Assembly (NCBI RefSeq): GCF_900231835.1
Contig: NZ_OCTN01000001.1
Span: 248,001 to 312,000, forward strand
Source: Pontivivens marinum
GTDB taxonomy: Bacteria; Pseudomonadota; Alphaproteobacteria; Rhodobacterales; Rhodobacteraceae
Direction: 5' to 3'
Length of the DNA: 64,000 bases
A model generated the notes under the pieces. It searched no databases and was not told the DNA's origin. It saw only the letters and a list, made by a program, of their open reading frames with translations. Within the stretch, counting starts at the first letter, position 1. Each line of letters opens with the position of its first letter. Positions 47,493 through 55,901 of this stretch are shown in pieces. The translations under genes were made by a program, and so were the position numbers.

Positions 47493-48620
47493 TTACCCGC
47501 CGGTCAGCAGTTGCGAGGTCGAGTTTATGCTGTTGATTGGCGGGGAAATCGAACCCACAATCTTGAGGAACTGCACGTATGGTGCCTCGGATACGAAGAT
47601 GATGTCACCATCACGGACCGAGAAGTTCGACGCGATAAAGAACGCGGCGGGCCGTGTCAGATCCATCACATAACCTGTACGGACGGGTGCCAATGCGGGC
47701 TGGCCGGTAATCCGCTCGTAGATATCCGGCTCCTCCTCACGCAGAACAAAGACGCCACGGGGGTCAGCGGTGCTGCTATTCAGACCACCGATCGAGGCCA
47801 GCGCCTCCATCAACGAAATGTCGCGACCGGGGAATTCGACCTGAGCCTGCGTACCCAACTCGCCCAAGGCGATGAAGCTGCGCGGGTCACGTTCGATATT
47901 GATCACGTCGCCACCACGCAGCGCGATATCGAGTTGCGGATTGGTGAAAATGTCCGAAATCCAGACCCGTTCCACCATTGATCCACGGCGGATCGACAAT
48001 TGCGAGATGTTGGGATCAACGCCGGCGGATGGGGCATTTGCGATCAGGCCGGACAGCGTGCGCGTACCCGGTCCGATTGGCACCTCGCCCAGCGCGCCCT
48101 CATTCCCGAAGATACGGACGGTTTTGGTGCCCGAGGATTCCAGCCGAATCTCGACCTGCGGTTCTGGCGTCATCGGGGACAGACTATTGGTCAGCTCCTG
48201 CCGCAACCGCTCAATCGTTTTGCCCGCCGCGCGGATCGTGCCGACCTGTGGCATAAAGAAGGTGCCGTTCAGCCCCACACGCATATCGTTCAGATAGGAG
48301 GGGCCACCGGATGCGCTGCCGAAGAGGGGGAACTCACCGCTTTCCCAGACGGCGATGTTCAGCACGTCCAATGGGCGGATGATCTCGATATTCTCAACAT
48401 CCTGGGCGCGGAATGCGGCGGAGAAGGTCAAATCCTCAACCACGCGGGTCAGCACGCCAACCTCATCCGTGATCGGAACGATTTGCACCGCTGGACTGCC
48501 ATCTGTTGGCTGCGCGGTGATTTCCTCGATTGTCGGGCCAGAACGCGGCAATGTGCTACAGGCCGATAGTAGAATGAGTGCCGCAAGCCCCATTGCGCCA
48601 CGCGATGTGGAAAATTTCAT
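47493..48620 (-). CDS. Outer-membrane polysaccharide export lipoprotein (Wza/KpsD type)
   Basis: A 375-residue lipoprotein: signal with lipobox LLSAC, Cys21 being the acylated residue. The Poly_export domain (DVLNIAVWESGEFPLFG, MRVGLNGTFFMPQVGTI) is followed by SLBB-type domains (TVRIFGNEGALGEVPIGPG and VEFPGRDISLMEALASIGG). It would form the outer-membrane exit pore for capsule polysaccharide. Between kpsC and kpsS on the same strand. Confidence 0.9.
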   Translation of the reverse strand: MKFSTSRGAMGLAALILLSACSTLPRSGPTIEEITAQPTDGSPAVQIVPITDEVGVLTRVVEDLTFSAAFRAQDVENIEIIRPLDVLNIAVWESGEFPLFGSASGGPSYLNDMRVGLNGTFFMPQVGTIRAAGKTIERLRQELTNSLSPMTPEPQVEIRLESSGTKTVRIFGNEGALGEVPIGPGTRTLSGLIANAPSAGVDPNISQLSIRRGSMVERVWISDIFTNPQLDIALRGGDVINIERDPRSFIALGELGTQAQVEFPGRDISLMEALASIGGLNSSTADPRGVFVLREEEPDIYERITGQPALAPVRTGYVMDLTRPAAFFIASNFSVRDGDIIFVSEAPYVQFLKIVGSISPPINSINSTSQLLTGG

Positions 48621-48708
48621 GCCAGTATCCCTTGCCCGTCCGGTGTCCCTGCCGGTTTAGCTCCGACCTATGAGGTTCTTACCCTGAGCCGCCGCCGGGG
48701 CCAAACTT

Positions 48709-50004
48709 TTATGAATCCCGACCGGATCGAAACGGCAAAATGATTGCGTCTGTGGCCGCAAGGTCGCGATCCATACAGGCATATGGCCCCTCGGCCGCCA
48801 GCATCATATCCACCAGATTGCGCAACAACGTGGCGCGCCCCGTGGCGGTATAGAACCCGCCCTTTACCTGGGATGTGGCCAACAGCACCCTGCGAAAGGC
48901 CAGATAAGCGGCATGATCGGGTAATTCGGGACGCGCAAAGAAATCATGCATAGGTTGCGCGGAAACCAAACCCCGCTTCGCATAAATCGCCCGCCCCGCC
49001 GCACGCACGGGCAATCCGCGCCACATGGCCTGTTGCGCAGCGGTGGAGTTGATCGTCACCACGCTGAGCGCGGTATCCAGCAACGAGGCCAGACGTTCCC
49101 CCTCCAGCAGATGCACACGACCGGTCAAGTCCAGTTCCGATTCTAACTTGCGAGCGACGCGGTGCAGCCCCTCGCGCCCATCCTCGAACGGGTGGAATTT
49201 GAACACCAGATGGTGGTGGGTCGGCGCGCCCTTGGCAAAGCCGACGGCCACATCCTTCATAAAGCTGGCCATGTTGGAATAGGGGCTGTGCGCCTGAACC
49301 GAGGCATCATGGCCCAATTGCAGCAGCGCCACATGATAGGGCGCGCCGCTATTGTTCAGCCTGCGCTGCGCACGACGGCGGCGTCTGGCGCGGATCGGCA
49401 GGTCCAGCAGCGCGCGCAATGCGTAATCCCGCTCATTGCTGAGGCTAATGCCCCGCGCAGGTGGCACCATGGGCCAATCGGATGCGCCTTTTCCTACGGC
49501 ACGGTGATAGTGCAGCCCGTGCCACAAATGCCGTCCCATCGCCCCCCATTGGTCCGGTGCGGGGCGGTCCCGTTCGGGGATGTGGTTTGCCAGTTCGCAA
49601 ATACGCTCAATCGGCATATCCATCAGAAGGGAGCCACCATTCACGCCGTCCCGCTCATAGGTGATCCAGTGGGGGCGCAGATAGCCCTCCTCCAGAAAAT
49701 GCAAACGGCGCCGGGTCTGCTTTGCGATATTGGCGGCAATGCGGTGCATCCAGCGGTGATCGCCATATAGCACCACATCCGTGACGCCACGTTCCTGTAA
49801 CAGCGCCTGCAACCACGGCCCGAAATTATCTGAGATGTCGCGATAGCATAGCAGGCTGTCCGCATCCGGCCATTCAGCGCAATCGCCAGCATTAAAGGCC
49901 AGACGTGAAACTTTATGTCCCGCAGCGCGCAATTTTTCTGCCAGTTGCGCATAGAACGGGCCATGCGGTCCCTGCAACAGAAGGAAATGTCGGACTTCTC
50001 TCAA
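48709..50004 (-). CDS. kpsS: Capsular polysaccharide biosynthesis/export protein KpsS-like
   Basis: A 431-residue protein of the capsule-synthesis family: QGPHGPFYAQLAEKLRAAGH near the start, YGDHRWMHRIA and FLEEGYLRPHWITYERDGVN, then VVTINSTAAQQAMWRGLPV. KpsS works with KpsC to add Kdo residues to the phosphatidylglycerol anchor of capsules. It is the first gene of the minus-strand capsule block, divergent from ribE with a 117-base gap that holds no JUMPstart or riboflavin switch. Confidence 0.88.
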   Translation of the reverse strand: MREVRHFLLLQGPHGPFYAQLAEKLRAAGHKVSRLAFNAGDCAEWPDADSLLCYRDISDNFGPWLQALLQERGVTDVVLYGDHRWMHRIAANIAKQTRRRLHFLEEGYLRPHWITYERDGVNGGSLLMDMPIERICELANHIPERDRPAPDQWGAMGRHLWHGLHYHRAVGKGASDWPMVPPARGISLSNERDYALRALLDLPIRARRRRRAQRRLNNSGAPYHVALLQLGHDASVQAHSPYSNMASFMKDVAVGFAKGAPTHHHLVFKFHPFEDGREGLHRVARKLESELDLTGRVHLLEGERLASLLDTALSVVTINSTAAQQAMWRGLPVRAAGRAIYAKRGLVSAQPMHDFFARPELPDHAAYLAFRRVLLATSQVKGGFYTATGRATLLRNLVDMMLAAEGPYACMDRDLAATDAIILPFRSGRDS

Positions 50005-50121
50005 AGGATGGCGACCTCTTTACATCTATTAGCGGGCTCGTTCAGGCCCTATCATCTTGCCAATTGAGCGGACCGGGCATAGCTGTCGGTCCCGAAGGCG
50101 GCAGAAGTGAGGCACGGCGCA

Positions 50122-50730
50122 ATGTTTACCGGGATTATAACGGATATCGGACGGGTTGCAGCAGTGCAAATGCGTGGCGATCTACACGTTCGTATTGCAA
50201 CAGGATATGATGCGGCAGGTATCGATCTGGGCGCATCTATTGCCTGCGACGGATGCTGCCTAACAGTCGTTGATCGGGGTGAGGCGGCAGGCCAGAACTG
50301 GTTCGACGTGACCATCAGCGCCGAGAGTATCGGCAAGACCACCGCCGGCACGTGGGTTGAGGGACGGCGCCTGAATCTGGAACGCGCGCTAAAGGTCGGG
50401 GATGAGCTGGGCGGTCATATCGTTTCGGGCCATGTCGATGGACTGGCCGAGGTGATCGCCATGGTGGATGAGGGTGAGAGCACCCGCGTCACCCTGCGCG
50501 CCCCTGTCGAGCTGGCGAAATTCATCGCGCCCAAGGGCTCGGTGGCGCTGAACGGCACCTCGCTGACGGTAAATGATGTAGATGGGTGTGATTTCGGGAT
50601 AAACTTCATCCCGCACACCAAGGAACAGACCACATGGGGCGATGTCGTCATAGGTGATATGATCAATCTGGAGATCGACACGCTGGCGCGGTATGTCGCC
50701 CGCCTTAACGATATGCAGGCGAAAAATTGA
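50122..50730 (+). CDS. ribE: Riboflavin synthase alpha chain
   Basis: A 202-residue protein with two lumazine-binding repeats: MFTGIITDIGRV opening repeat 1 and IVSGHVDGLAEV opening repeat 2. It dismutates two 6,7-dimethyl-8-ribityllumazine molecules to riboflavin. The start MFTGII is fixed by family conservation; five upstream codons are excluded. It starts the second half of the riboflavin cluster, followed by ribB after 10 bases. Confidence 0.96.
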   Translation: MFTGIITDIGRVAAVQMRGDLHVRIATGYDAAGIDLGASIACDGCCLTVVDRGEAAGQNWFDVTISAESIGKTTAGTWVEGRRLNLERALKVGDELGGHIVSGHVDGLAEVIAMVDEGESTRVTLRAPVELAKFIAPKGSVALNGTSLTVNDVDGCDFGINFIPHTKEQTTWGDVVIGDMINLEIDTLARYVARLNDMQAKN

Positions 50731-50740
50731 AGGACCGGAC

Positions 50741-51841
50741 ATGACCGATTACGCAGATGCTATCTCCTCAATCGAGGATATCATCGCTGACGCCAAGGCA
50801 GGCCGGATGTTCATCCTCGTCGATCATGAGGATCGTGAGAATGAAGGCGATCTGGTCATCCCTGCAATCCATGCGGATGCGGCGGCGATCAACTTTATGG
50901 CCACCCATGGGCGCGGCCTGATCTGCCTGACCCTGCCCGGTGAGCGGCTGGACGCGCTGGGTTTGCCCATGATGGCGCAGAGCAATTCATCGCGCCACGA
51001 AACCGCCTTTACCGTATCCATTGAGGCGCGTGAGGGTGTGACGACCGGTATCTCCGCCGCCGATCGCGCACAAACCGTTAAGGTGGCGATTGATCCCAAT
51101 AGCGGTGCACAGGATATCGCGACCCCCGGCCACGTGTTCCCCCTGCGCGCCCGCGCTGGTGGTGTGCTGGTCCGCGCCGGTCATACGGAGGCGGCGACCG
51201 ACATCTCTCGCCTTGCTGGTCTGGACCCGTCCGGCGTGATTTGTGAGATCATGAAGGATGACGGCGAAATGGCGCGTCTGCCAGATCTGGTGTCCTTTGC
51301 CCAATTGCACGGCCTGAAAATCGGCACGATCAGCGATTTGATCGCCTATCGCCGCCGCCACGATAACCTCGTGCGTGAAATCGCGACCCGTGATGTGACC
51401 TCGGAATATGGCGGCGCGTGGACGATGCGCGTGTTTTCCGACGTGACCGGCGGGGCGGAGCATCTGGCGCTGGTCATGGGCGATGTGTCCACCGGCCCCG
51501 TAATGGTCCGCATGCACCCCGCAAACCCGCTGGAGGATATGCTGGCGCTGGTCCCCGGCCGCGCGCATCAACTGGCGCAATCCATGCGGATGATCGCCGA
51601 GGAGGGCCGTGGCGTTGTGGTTCTGCTGCGCGATATGTCTGCCAAGATGGCGATGGACGGCGAGGTTTCGCCCCAGACCCTGCGCAATTACGGCACTGGC
51701 GCTGAAATCCTGAACGCGCTGGGATTGCATGAACTGATCCTGCTGACCAACTCCGCCGCGCCCAAGGTGATCGGGTTGGAGGGATATGGCCTCAGCATTA
51801 CCGGCACCCGCCCGATCCCTGACATTAGCGAGGAGAGCTGA
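50741..51841 (+). CDS. ribB: 3,4-dihydroxy-2-butanone 4-phosphate synthase with degenerate GCH II-like domain
   Basis: A 366-residue protein. The RibB part (about 1-205) is intact: DHEDRENEGDLVIPA, FMATHGRGLICL and GHTEAATDISRLAG. The second half aligns with GTP cyclohydrolase II (RibA), but at the place of the zinc motif CxGDxxxSxxCxC there is MHPANPLEDMLALVPG, with no cysteine, so it cannot bind the catalytic zinc. This is the RibBX type, where the extra half is retained without GCH II activity. A separate ribA must exist elsewhere. Two bases separate it from ribH. Confidence 0.92.
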   Translation: MTDYADAISSIEDIIADAKAGRMFILVDHEDRENEGDLVIPAIHADAAAINFMATHGRGLICLTLPGERLDALGLPMMAQSNSSRHETAFTVSIEAREGVTTGISAADRAQTVKVAIDPNSGAQDIATPGHVFPLRARAGGVLVRAGHTEAATDISRLAGLDPSGVICEIMKDDGEMARLPDLVSFAQLHGLKIGTISDLIAYRRRHDNLVREIATRDVTSEYGGAWTMRVFSDVTGGAEHLALVMGDVSTGPVMVRMHPANPLEDMLALVPGRAHQLAQSMRMIAEEGRGVVVLLRDMSAKMAMDGEVSPQTLRNYGTGAEILNALGLHELILLTNSAAPKVIGLEGYGLSITGTRPIPDISEES

Positions 51842-51842
51842 C

Positions 51843-52385
51843 ATGGCCAGCCATGAGGAGCATTACAGCATGGAGGCCCCGCGCCTCAGCCCTGCGCCGC
51901 ATCTATTGCTGGTCACGGCCCCGTTCTATCGCGGTATCGCCGACTGGATGATCGCGGGGGCGAAAACCGCACTGACCGATGCAGGTGCTACCTGTGACGC
52001 GATCGAGGTGCCCGGTGCGCTGGAAATCCCGACCGCCATCCGGCTGGCCGCCCGTGCGAAACGCTATGACGGCTATGTCGCGTTGGGCTGTGTGATCCGT
52101 GGCGCGACCACCCATTACGAAACCGTGTGTAATGACAGCTCGCGTGCGATTACATTGCTGGGCCTGGACGGGCTGTGCATCGGCAATGGCATCCTGACTG
52201 TTGAGGATATGGACCAAGCTGTTGAACGCGCCGATCCCGCACAAATGAACAAGGGCGCGGGCGCCGCTATTGCAGCGCTGCACCTGATTGCCCTAGACCG
52301 CGAATTCCGCGCACCGGCCCCTGTGGGCGATCCGCGCGACGATATACTCATGGCGGGAATGCCCGCTCCGAAGGATACTGCCTGA
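51843..52385 (+). CDS. ribH: 6,7-dimethyl-8-ribityllumazine synthase
   Basis: A 180-residue enzyme. Landmarks: TAPFYRGIADWMI, EVPGALEIPTAIRLA and ALGCVIRGATTHYETV, followed by GNGILTVEDMDQA. It condenses the RibB and RibD products into lumazine and forms an icosahedral or pentameric cage. The first 15 residues are an extra N-terminal tail; a start at a later Met (MEAPRL) is possible. nusB follows one base after the stop. Confidence 0.95.
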   Translation: MASHEEHYSMEAPRLSPAPHLLLVTAPFYRGIADWMIAGAKTALTDAGATCDAIEVPGALEIPTAIRLAARAKRYDGYVALGCVIRGATTHYETVCNDSSRAITLLGLDGLCIGNGILTVEDMDQAVERADPAQMNKGAGAAIAALHLIALDREFRAPAPVGDPRDDILMAGMPAPKDTA

Positions 52386-52386
52386 C

Positions 52387-52872
52387 ATGCCCAAACCCGT
52401 TCCAAAGCCCAACCGCGAAGAAAAACGCCAGATGCGCTCCGCCTCGCGCCTGTTTGCCGTGCAGGCCCTGTTCCAGATGGAGCAATCCGCGCAGCCCATG
52501 CCAGAGGTCCGCGAACAGTTCGAGACCCACCGTTTTGGCGCGGAGCTGGACGGTGACACCTATTCCGAGGGCGATGTCAGCCTGTTTCGCAAAACGCTGT
52601 CCGATGCATTGGACCGGCAGGGTGATATCGACAAAACCACCGACCGTGCTTTGGTTCAACGCTGGCCCCTAGGCCGCATCGACCCGACGCTGCGTGCGCT
52701 GTTTCGTGCCGCTGGCGCTGAAATCCTATCCTCGACCACTCCGCCCAAGGTTGTGATCACCGAATATGTGGATGTGGCCAAGGCATTCTTTCCCGAGGGT
52801 AAAGAAGCGAAATTCGTAAACGCCGTGCTGGACCATATGGCGCGCGAGATGAAACCGGAGGCATTCGAGTGA
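52387..52872 (+). CDS. nusB: Transcription antitermination protein NusB
   Basis: A 161-residue all-helical protein: ASRLFAVQALFQMEQS near the start and VVITEYVDVAKAFFPEGKE then FVNAVLDHMAREM at the end, diagnostic of NusB. It binds boxA RNA with NusE for rRNA antitermination. It follows ribH by one base, the standard ribH-nusB neighbourhood, and overlaps the next gene by GTGA. Confidence 0.96.
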   Translation: MPKPVPKPNREEKRQMRSASRLFAVQALFQMEQSAQPMPEVREQFETHRFGAELDGDTYSEGDVSLFRKTLSDALDRQGDIDKTTDRALVQRWPLGRIDPTLRALFRAAGAEILSSTTPPKVVITEYVDVAKAFFPEGKEAKFVNAVLDHMAREMKPEAFE

Positions 52873-53579
52873 ATGTAACGGCGGCATATAGCAACAGTTT
52901 CACGCTGTTTCGTGAGAACTTCCTGCTGTTCTTCACCCTCGCCTTTGCGGGGATTGTTGCGGTCACGGTGATCGAATCCCTGCTATTCGGCATCGAATAC
53001 GCGGTTTACGGCGCACCTGTGACGGTTGAGAACGATGTCGCCATTCCCGGTCTGAACGCCGGAATGCTGCTATGGGGGTTGATGAGCCAGGTTCTGCTCA
53101 GCGCATTATCCGCCGTGCTGCATCTGGCGGCATGGGATGTGATGCGCGGTGCCCATCCGCAGCCCAACGCCTATCTGAACCGGTCCGCGCAGATGATCCT
53201 GCCGCTATTCTTCCTGTCGATCGTTGTCGGCATCATCGTCGGCTTTGGCGTGATCCTGCTGATTATCCCCGGCATCTATCTGTTCGGCATGTTCGCCGTT
53301 CTGGTCCCCATCATCGTGATCGAGGGTCGCGGTTGGGAAGCGATGATGCGCTGTGTTGAACTGAGCCGAGGGCGGCGCTGGCACATTGCGGGCAGCTTCG
53401 TCGGCCTGCTGGTACTGCTCATCGCGATTGTGATCGTGTCGGCAGCCATCATGGGTGCCATTGGTGACAGCATCGGCGCGGTGCTGATTGTGAACACGGT
53501 GATTTCGTCGCTGATCTTTGCCTTCTTCGCCATTTTCACGACGGAAATTTACGGCCAGCTGGTGAACAGCGAGAGTTAA
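52869..53579 (+). CDS. Polytopic membrane protein of unknown function
   Basis: A 236-residue protein with about five hydrophobic segments (LLFFTLAFAGIVAVTVIES; GMLLWGLMSQVLLSALSAVL; LPLFFLSIVVGIIVGFGVIL; VPIIVIEG; SFVGLLVLLIAIVIV). A central soluble loop has SRGRRWHIAGSF, the usual amphipathic element of DUF-type glycerophosphodiester phosphodiesterase membrane domains, so a distant kinship is possible. The GTG start overlaps the nusB stop by 4 bases, and its 3' end overlaps the M48 gene by 4 bases in opposite orientation. Confidence 0.7.
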   Translation: MNVTAAYSNSFTLFRENFLLFFTLAFAGIVAVTVIESLLFGIEYAVYGAPVTVENDVAIPGLNAGMLLWGLMSQVLLSALSAVLHLAAWDVMRGAHPQPNAYLNRSAQMILPLFFLSIVVGIIVGFGVILLIIPGIYLFGMFAVLVPIIVIEGRGWEAMMRCVELSRGRRWHIAGSFVGLLVLLIAIVIVSAAIMGAIGDSIGAVLIVNTVISSLIFAFFAIFTTEIYGQLVNSES

Positions 53580-54685
53580 AGCGGCGCGGTTTGATCGCAA
53601 ATCTGCCGCAAATCCTGCCATTGTACATCCGTCAGGATCGGGTGGATCGTGCCCGAATTACCAAAACTGCGCGCCTGATCGGCGCGCAGGGCCAGATCAG
53701 GATGCGTCGCGAAATGCTGGGCGACGCCGCTCGGCTCACCTATCTCCGCGCCTATCCGTTCAAAAAAGCCACCCAGTGCTGCCACATCCACATCGGCACC
53801 GTCCAGCAGGGCAAAGGCGAATTCGTCCGCTGCTGCCTCCGCATCACGAGTATAGGATGCGTTCAGCAACTGTTCTGCTGCAACAATAGCCGCAGCGCCC
53901 CCCGATGCATCGCCAACAATCAGGCCCAGCAGACCGGCGGAACCGGCGGCGCGTAGGCTCAACCGCAATCCGTCACGATGCGCCACATGACCGATTTCAT
54001 GTGCCAACACGCCTGCGACCTCCTCCGCACTATCCGCCTGTGCGATCAGGTCGTTGAAGAAGATCACCCGCCCACCCGGAAGTGTAATCGCATTGACGAT
54101 ATCGGCGTCCCAGACCTCCACCTGCAAGGCATAGGGCAAATCCATATCTTCGGTTAGCCGCGCGACCATCAGCGACAGCGCCTTGCGCCCCTCAGGAGCC
54201 ACACAAGCGCGGGAACGATCCTGCATCAGAAACGGCGAGATATCGGCCAGCCGCCCGCGCACCTGATCGCCCATCTGCATCTCGATGCTTGGCTCAATCA
54301 AATCGGTCAGACCCACGGCCAAGCGTGGTATCAGCGCAAAGATCATCACGCCCAATGCCCCGACCGCACCGCCAGCCCACAGCGCGATCCGCCCCGTGCC
54401 ACGCCTGCGCATTGGTCCACGGGTCAGGCCACGCACCTGACGGCGCAGGTCCCGCAGCAACACCGAGTCGTCGCATTCGACCCGCGCATCACCCTGTTTG
54501 CGGGCAAGGGTGAAAACGCCATCCTTGACCCCACCGGGCAGTGCACGCAGATCGGAAAACGCCCAGTTTTCAATCTGGCGCCCATCATCCAGCGCACTGA
54601 TCGCCAAGGTGGATGTGCCCACCGCGATCGTCACCTGGCGTGGTTTTCCCGAATAACCGTCGAAATAGCGTGCCGGACTGCCCAT
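53576..54685 (-). CDS. M48 family metallopeptidase
   Basis: A 369-residue protein. The zinc motif HEIGHVAHRDGL (HExxH) lies around residue 225, with a downstream Glu in EAAADEFAFALL as third ligand. An N-terminal soluble domain (1-about 95) is followed by a membrane segment (IALWAGGAVGALGVMIFAL) so the catalytic domain would face the periplasm. M48 members of this layout act in membrane protein quality control. The start overlaps the YjgN-like stop by one base. Confidence 0.9.
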   Translation of the reverse strand: MGSPARYFDGYSGKPRQVTIAVGTSTLAISALDDGRQIENWAFSDLRALPGGVKDGVFTLARKQGDARVECDDSVLLRDLRRQVRGLTRGPMRRRGTGRIALWAGGAVGALGVMIFALIPRLAVGLTDLIEPSIEMQMGDQVRGRLADISPFLMQDRSRACVAPEGRKALSLMVARLTEDMDLPYALQVEVWDADIVNAITLPGGRVIFFNDLIAQADSAEEVAGVLAHEIGHVAHRDGLRLSLRAAGSAGLLGLIVGDASGGAAAIVAAEQLLNASYTRDAEAAADEFAFALLDGADVDVAALGGFFERIGAEIGEPSGVAQHFATHPDLALRADQARSFGNSGTIHPILTDVQWQDLRQICDQTAPL

Positions 54686-55875
54686 CAGAACGCGCCCCCT
54701 ACATCGAGGGCATCTGCGAAGCCCTCCGCCTCAAGGAAATCATCCTGCTCACGCTGGCGTACCAGATCGAGCTCCTGCGCATCATGGATCAACAGGGTGG
54801 TGACAAAATGGCTGAGCAGCGGTTGCGAGATAAACACGGCATGCATCGCGGACCACGTTAGGAAAATCCCTAGATACACCGCCATAATCAAACCGAATGT
54901 CAGCAATTGCCCTAAATCGGTAAGGGTCTCCCAGCCGACCACCACCTTTGTCGGCGTATCGCTGACAAGGGTCGCCACGCTACCGACAATTGTCGCAATG
55001 ACAGTCATGATGACGCCGATCAGCAGGTAGCCCAGCATGTAAATCGCCAGAACGCTGCCCGTCCGCGCGCCCGAGGTGAACGAAACGCCGCCGACGCTCT
55101 TGGCCTCGGTCAGAATGCGAAAGGACGCGACGCGGTAGTAAACCCATGCGAAAGGCAGGAAAATCAGGCCCAGAGCCATGAAACCTGCACCGACCTTTTT
55201 GTCCTGATACAGTAGGATCCCCATCACAATGGCAGGCAAATACACACAGGCCAGAACCCGCAGCCAAGGTCGTAGCAGGCTGAACCAGCTACCGGTCAGC
55301 AGCATCCGCATTGTGCCATAGGAGGTACGGTCAGTGCGGAATTTCTCCAAATACCACTGCATTCGGGGGTACAAAATGCCAAATGACAGCACCGTCAGCA
55401 GCAGATGCCATAACGCTACAAACACATAACGGACCGCATCCTGTGACATCGAAAACCGGATGCCGCGCAGTTGGGTTCGGGACAGGACATAGCGCTGCGC
55501 GCGGTACTGCGCGTAATATACCAGCGGGATCACGGGCAGTGAGCTGACCACCCCAACCCATTCCGCGCCGCCTGTCAGCTTTAGCCCCAGAAAGAAAAAG
55601 CCGATCTGGAACAGGCCCAGATACACGGCCAGAAACACCACCGCGATCAGGAAGCCCAGAAACTTCTCCAGCCCTGTGCCGGTATATTCCAGCGGGCTGC
55701 CCGCGACGCGGATGCCGTTCCAGAAATGCTGCCGCGTCTTGGTCCGTTGCCAGAACCGGTAAAAGCCCAGCGTCAGCAGATTATAGATCGTCGTGCGGAA
55801 CATCAGCCAGAACAGCGACCCACCACTACCGTGATAGCTGGGCGCGAGCGCCTCTCTAGCGGGGGGCTGTTCCAT
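54685..55875 (-). CDS. YjgN (DUF898) family membrane protein
   Basis: A 396-residue inner-membrane protein with about eight hydrophobic segments. The repeated pattern LGFYRFWQRTKTRQHFWNGI, FLGFLIAVVFLAVYLG and the later LTVLSFGILYPRMQWYL is characteristic of DUF898/YjgN. Function unknown. One base overlap with the M48 peptidase gene suggests a functional pair, perhaps peptidase and membrane partner. Confidence 0.85.
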   Translation of the reverse strand: MEQPPAREALAPSYHGSGGSLFWLMFRTTIYNLLTLGFYRFWQRTKTRQHFWNGIRVAGSPLEYTGTGLEKFLGFLIAVVFLAVYLGLFQIGFFFLGLKLTGGAEWVGVVSSLPVIPLVYYAQYRAQRYVLSRTQLRGIRFSMSQDAVRYVFVALWHLLLTVLSFGILYPRMQWYLEKFRTDRTSYGTMRMLLTGSWFSLLRPWLRVLACVYLPAIVMGILLYQDKKVGAGFMALGLIFLPFAWVYYRVASFRILTEAKSVGGVSFTSGARTGSVLAIYMLGYLLIGVIMTVIATIVGSVATLVSDTPTKVVVGWETLTDLGQLLTFGLIMAVYLGIFLTWSAMHAVFISQPLLSHFVTTLLIHDAQELDLVRQREQDDFLEAEGFADALDVGGAF

Positions 55876-55901
55876 TCCTTGGGCCTCGTTGGTTGTGGTC
55901 C

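Noticed and set aside
50005-50121. FMN riboswitch before ribE
   Set aside because: None of the conserved RFN-element stretches is visible; the gap is only 117 bases.
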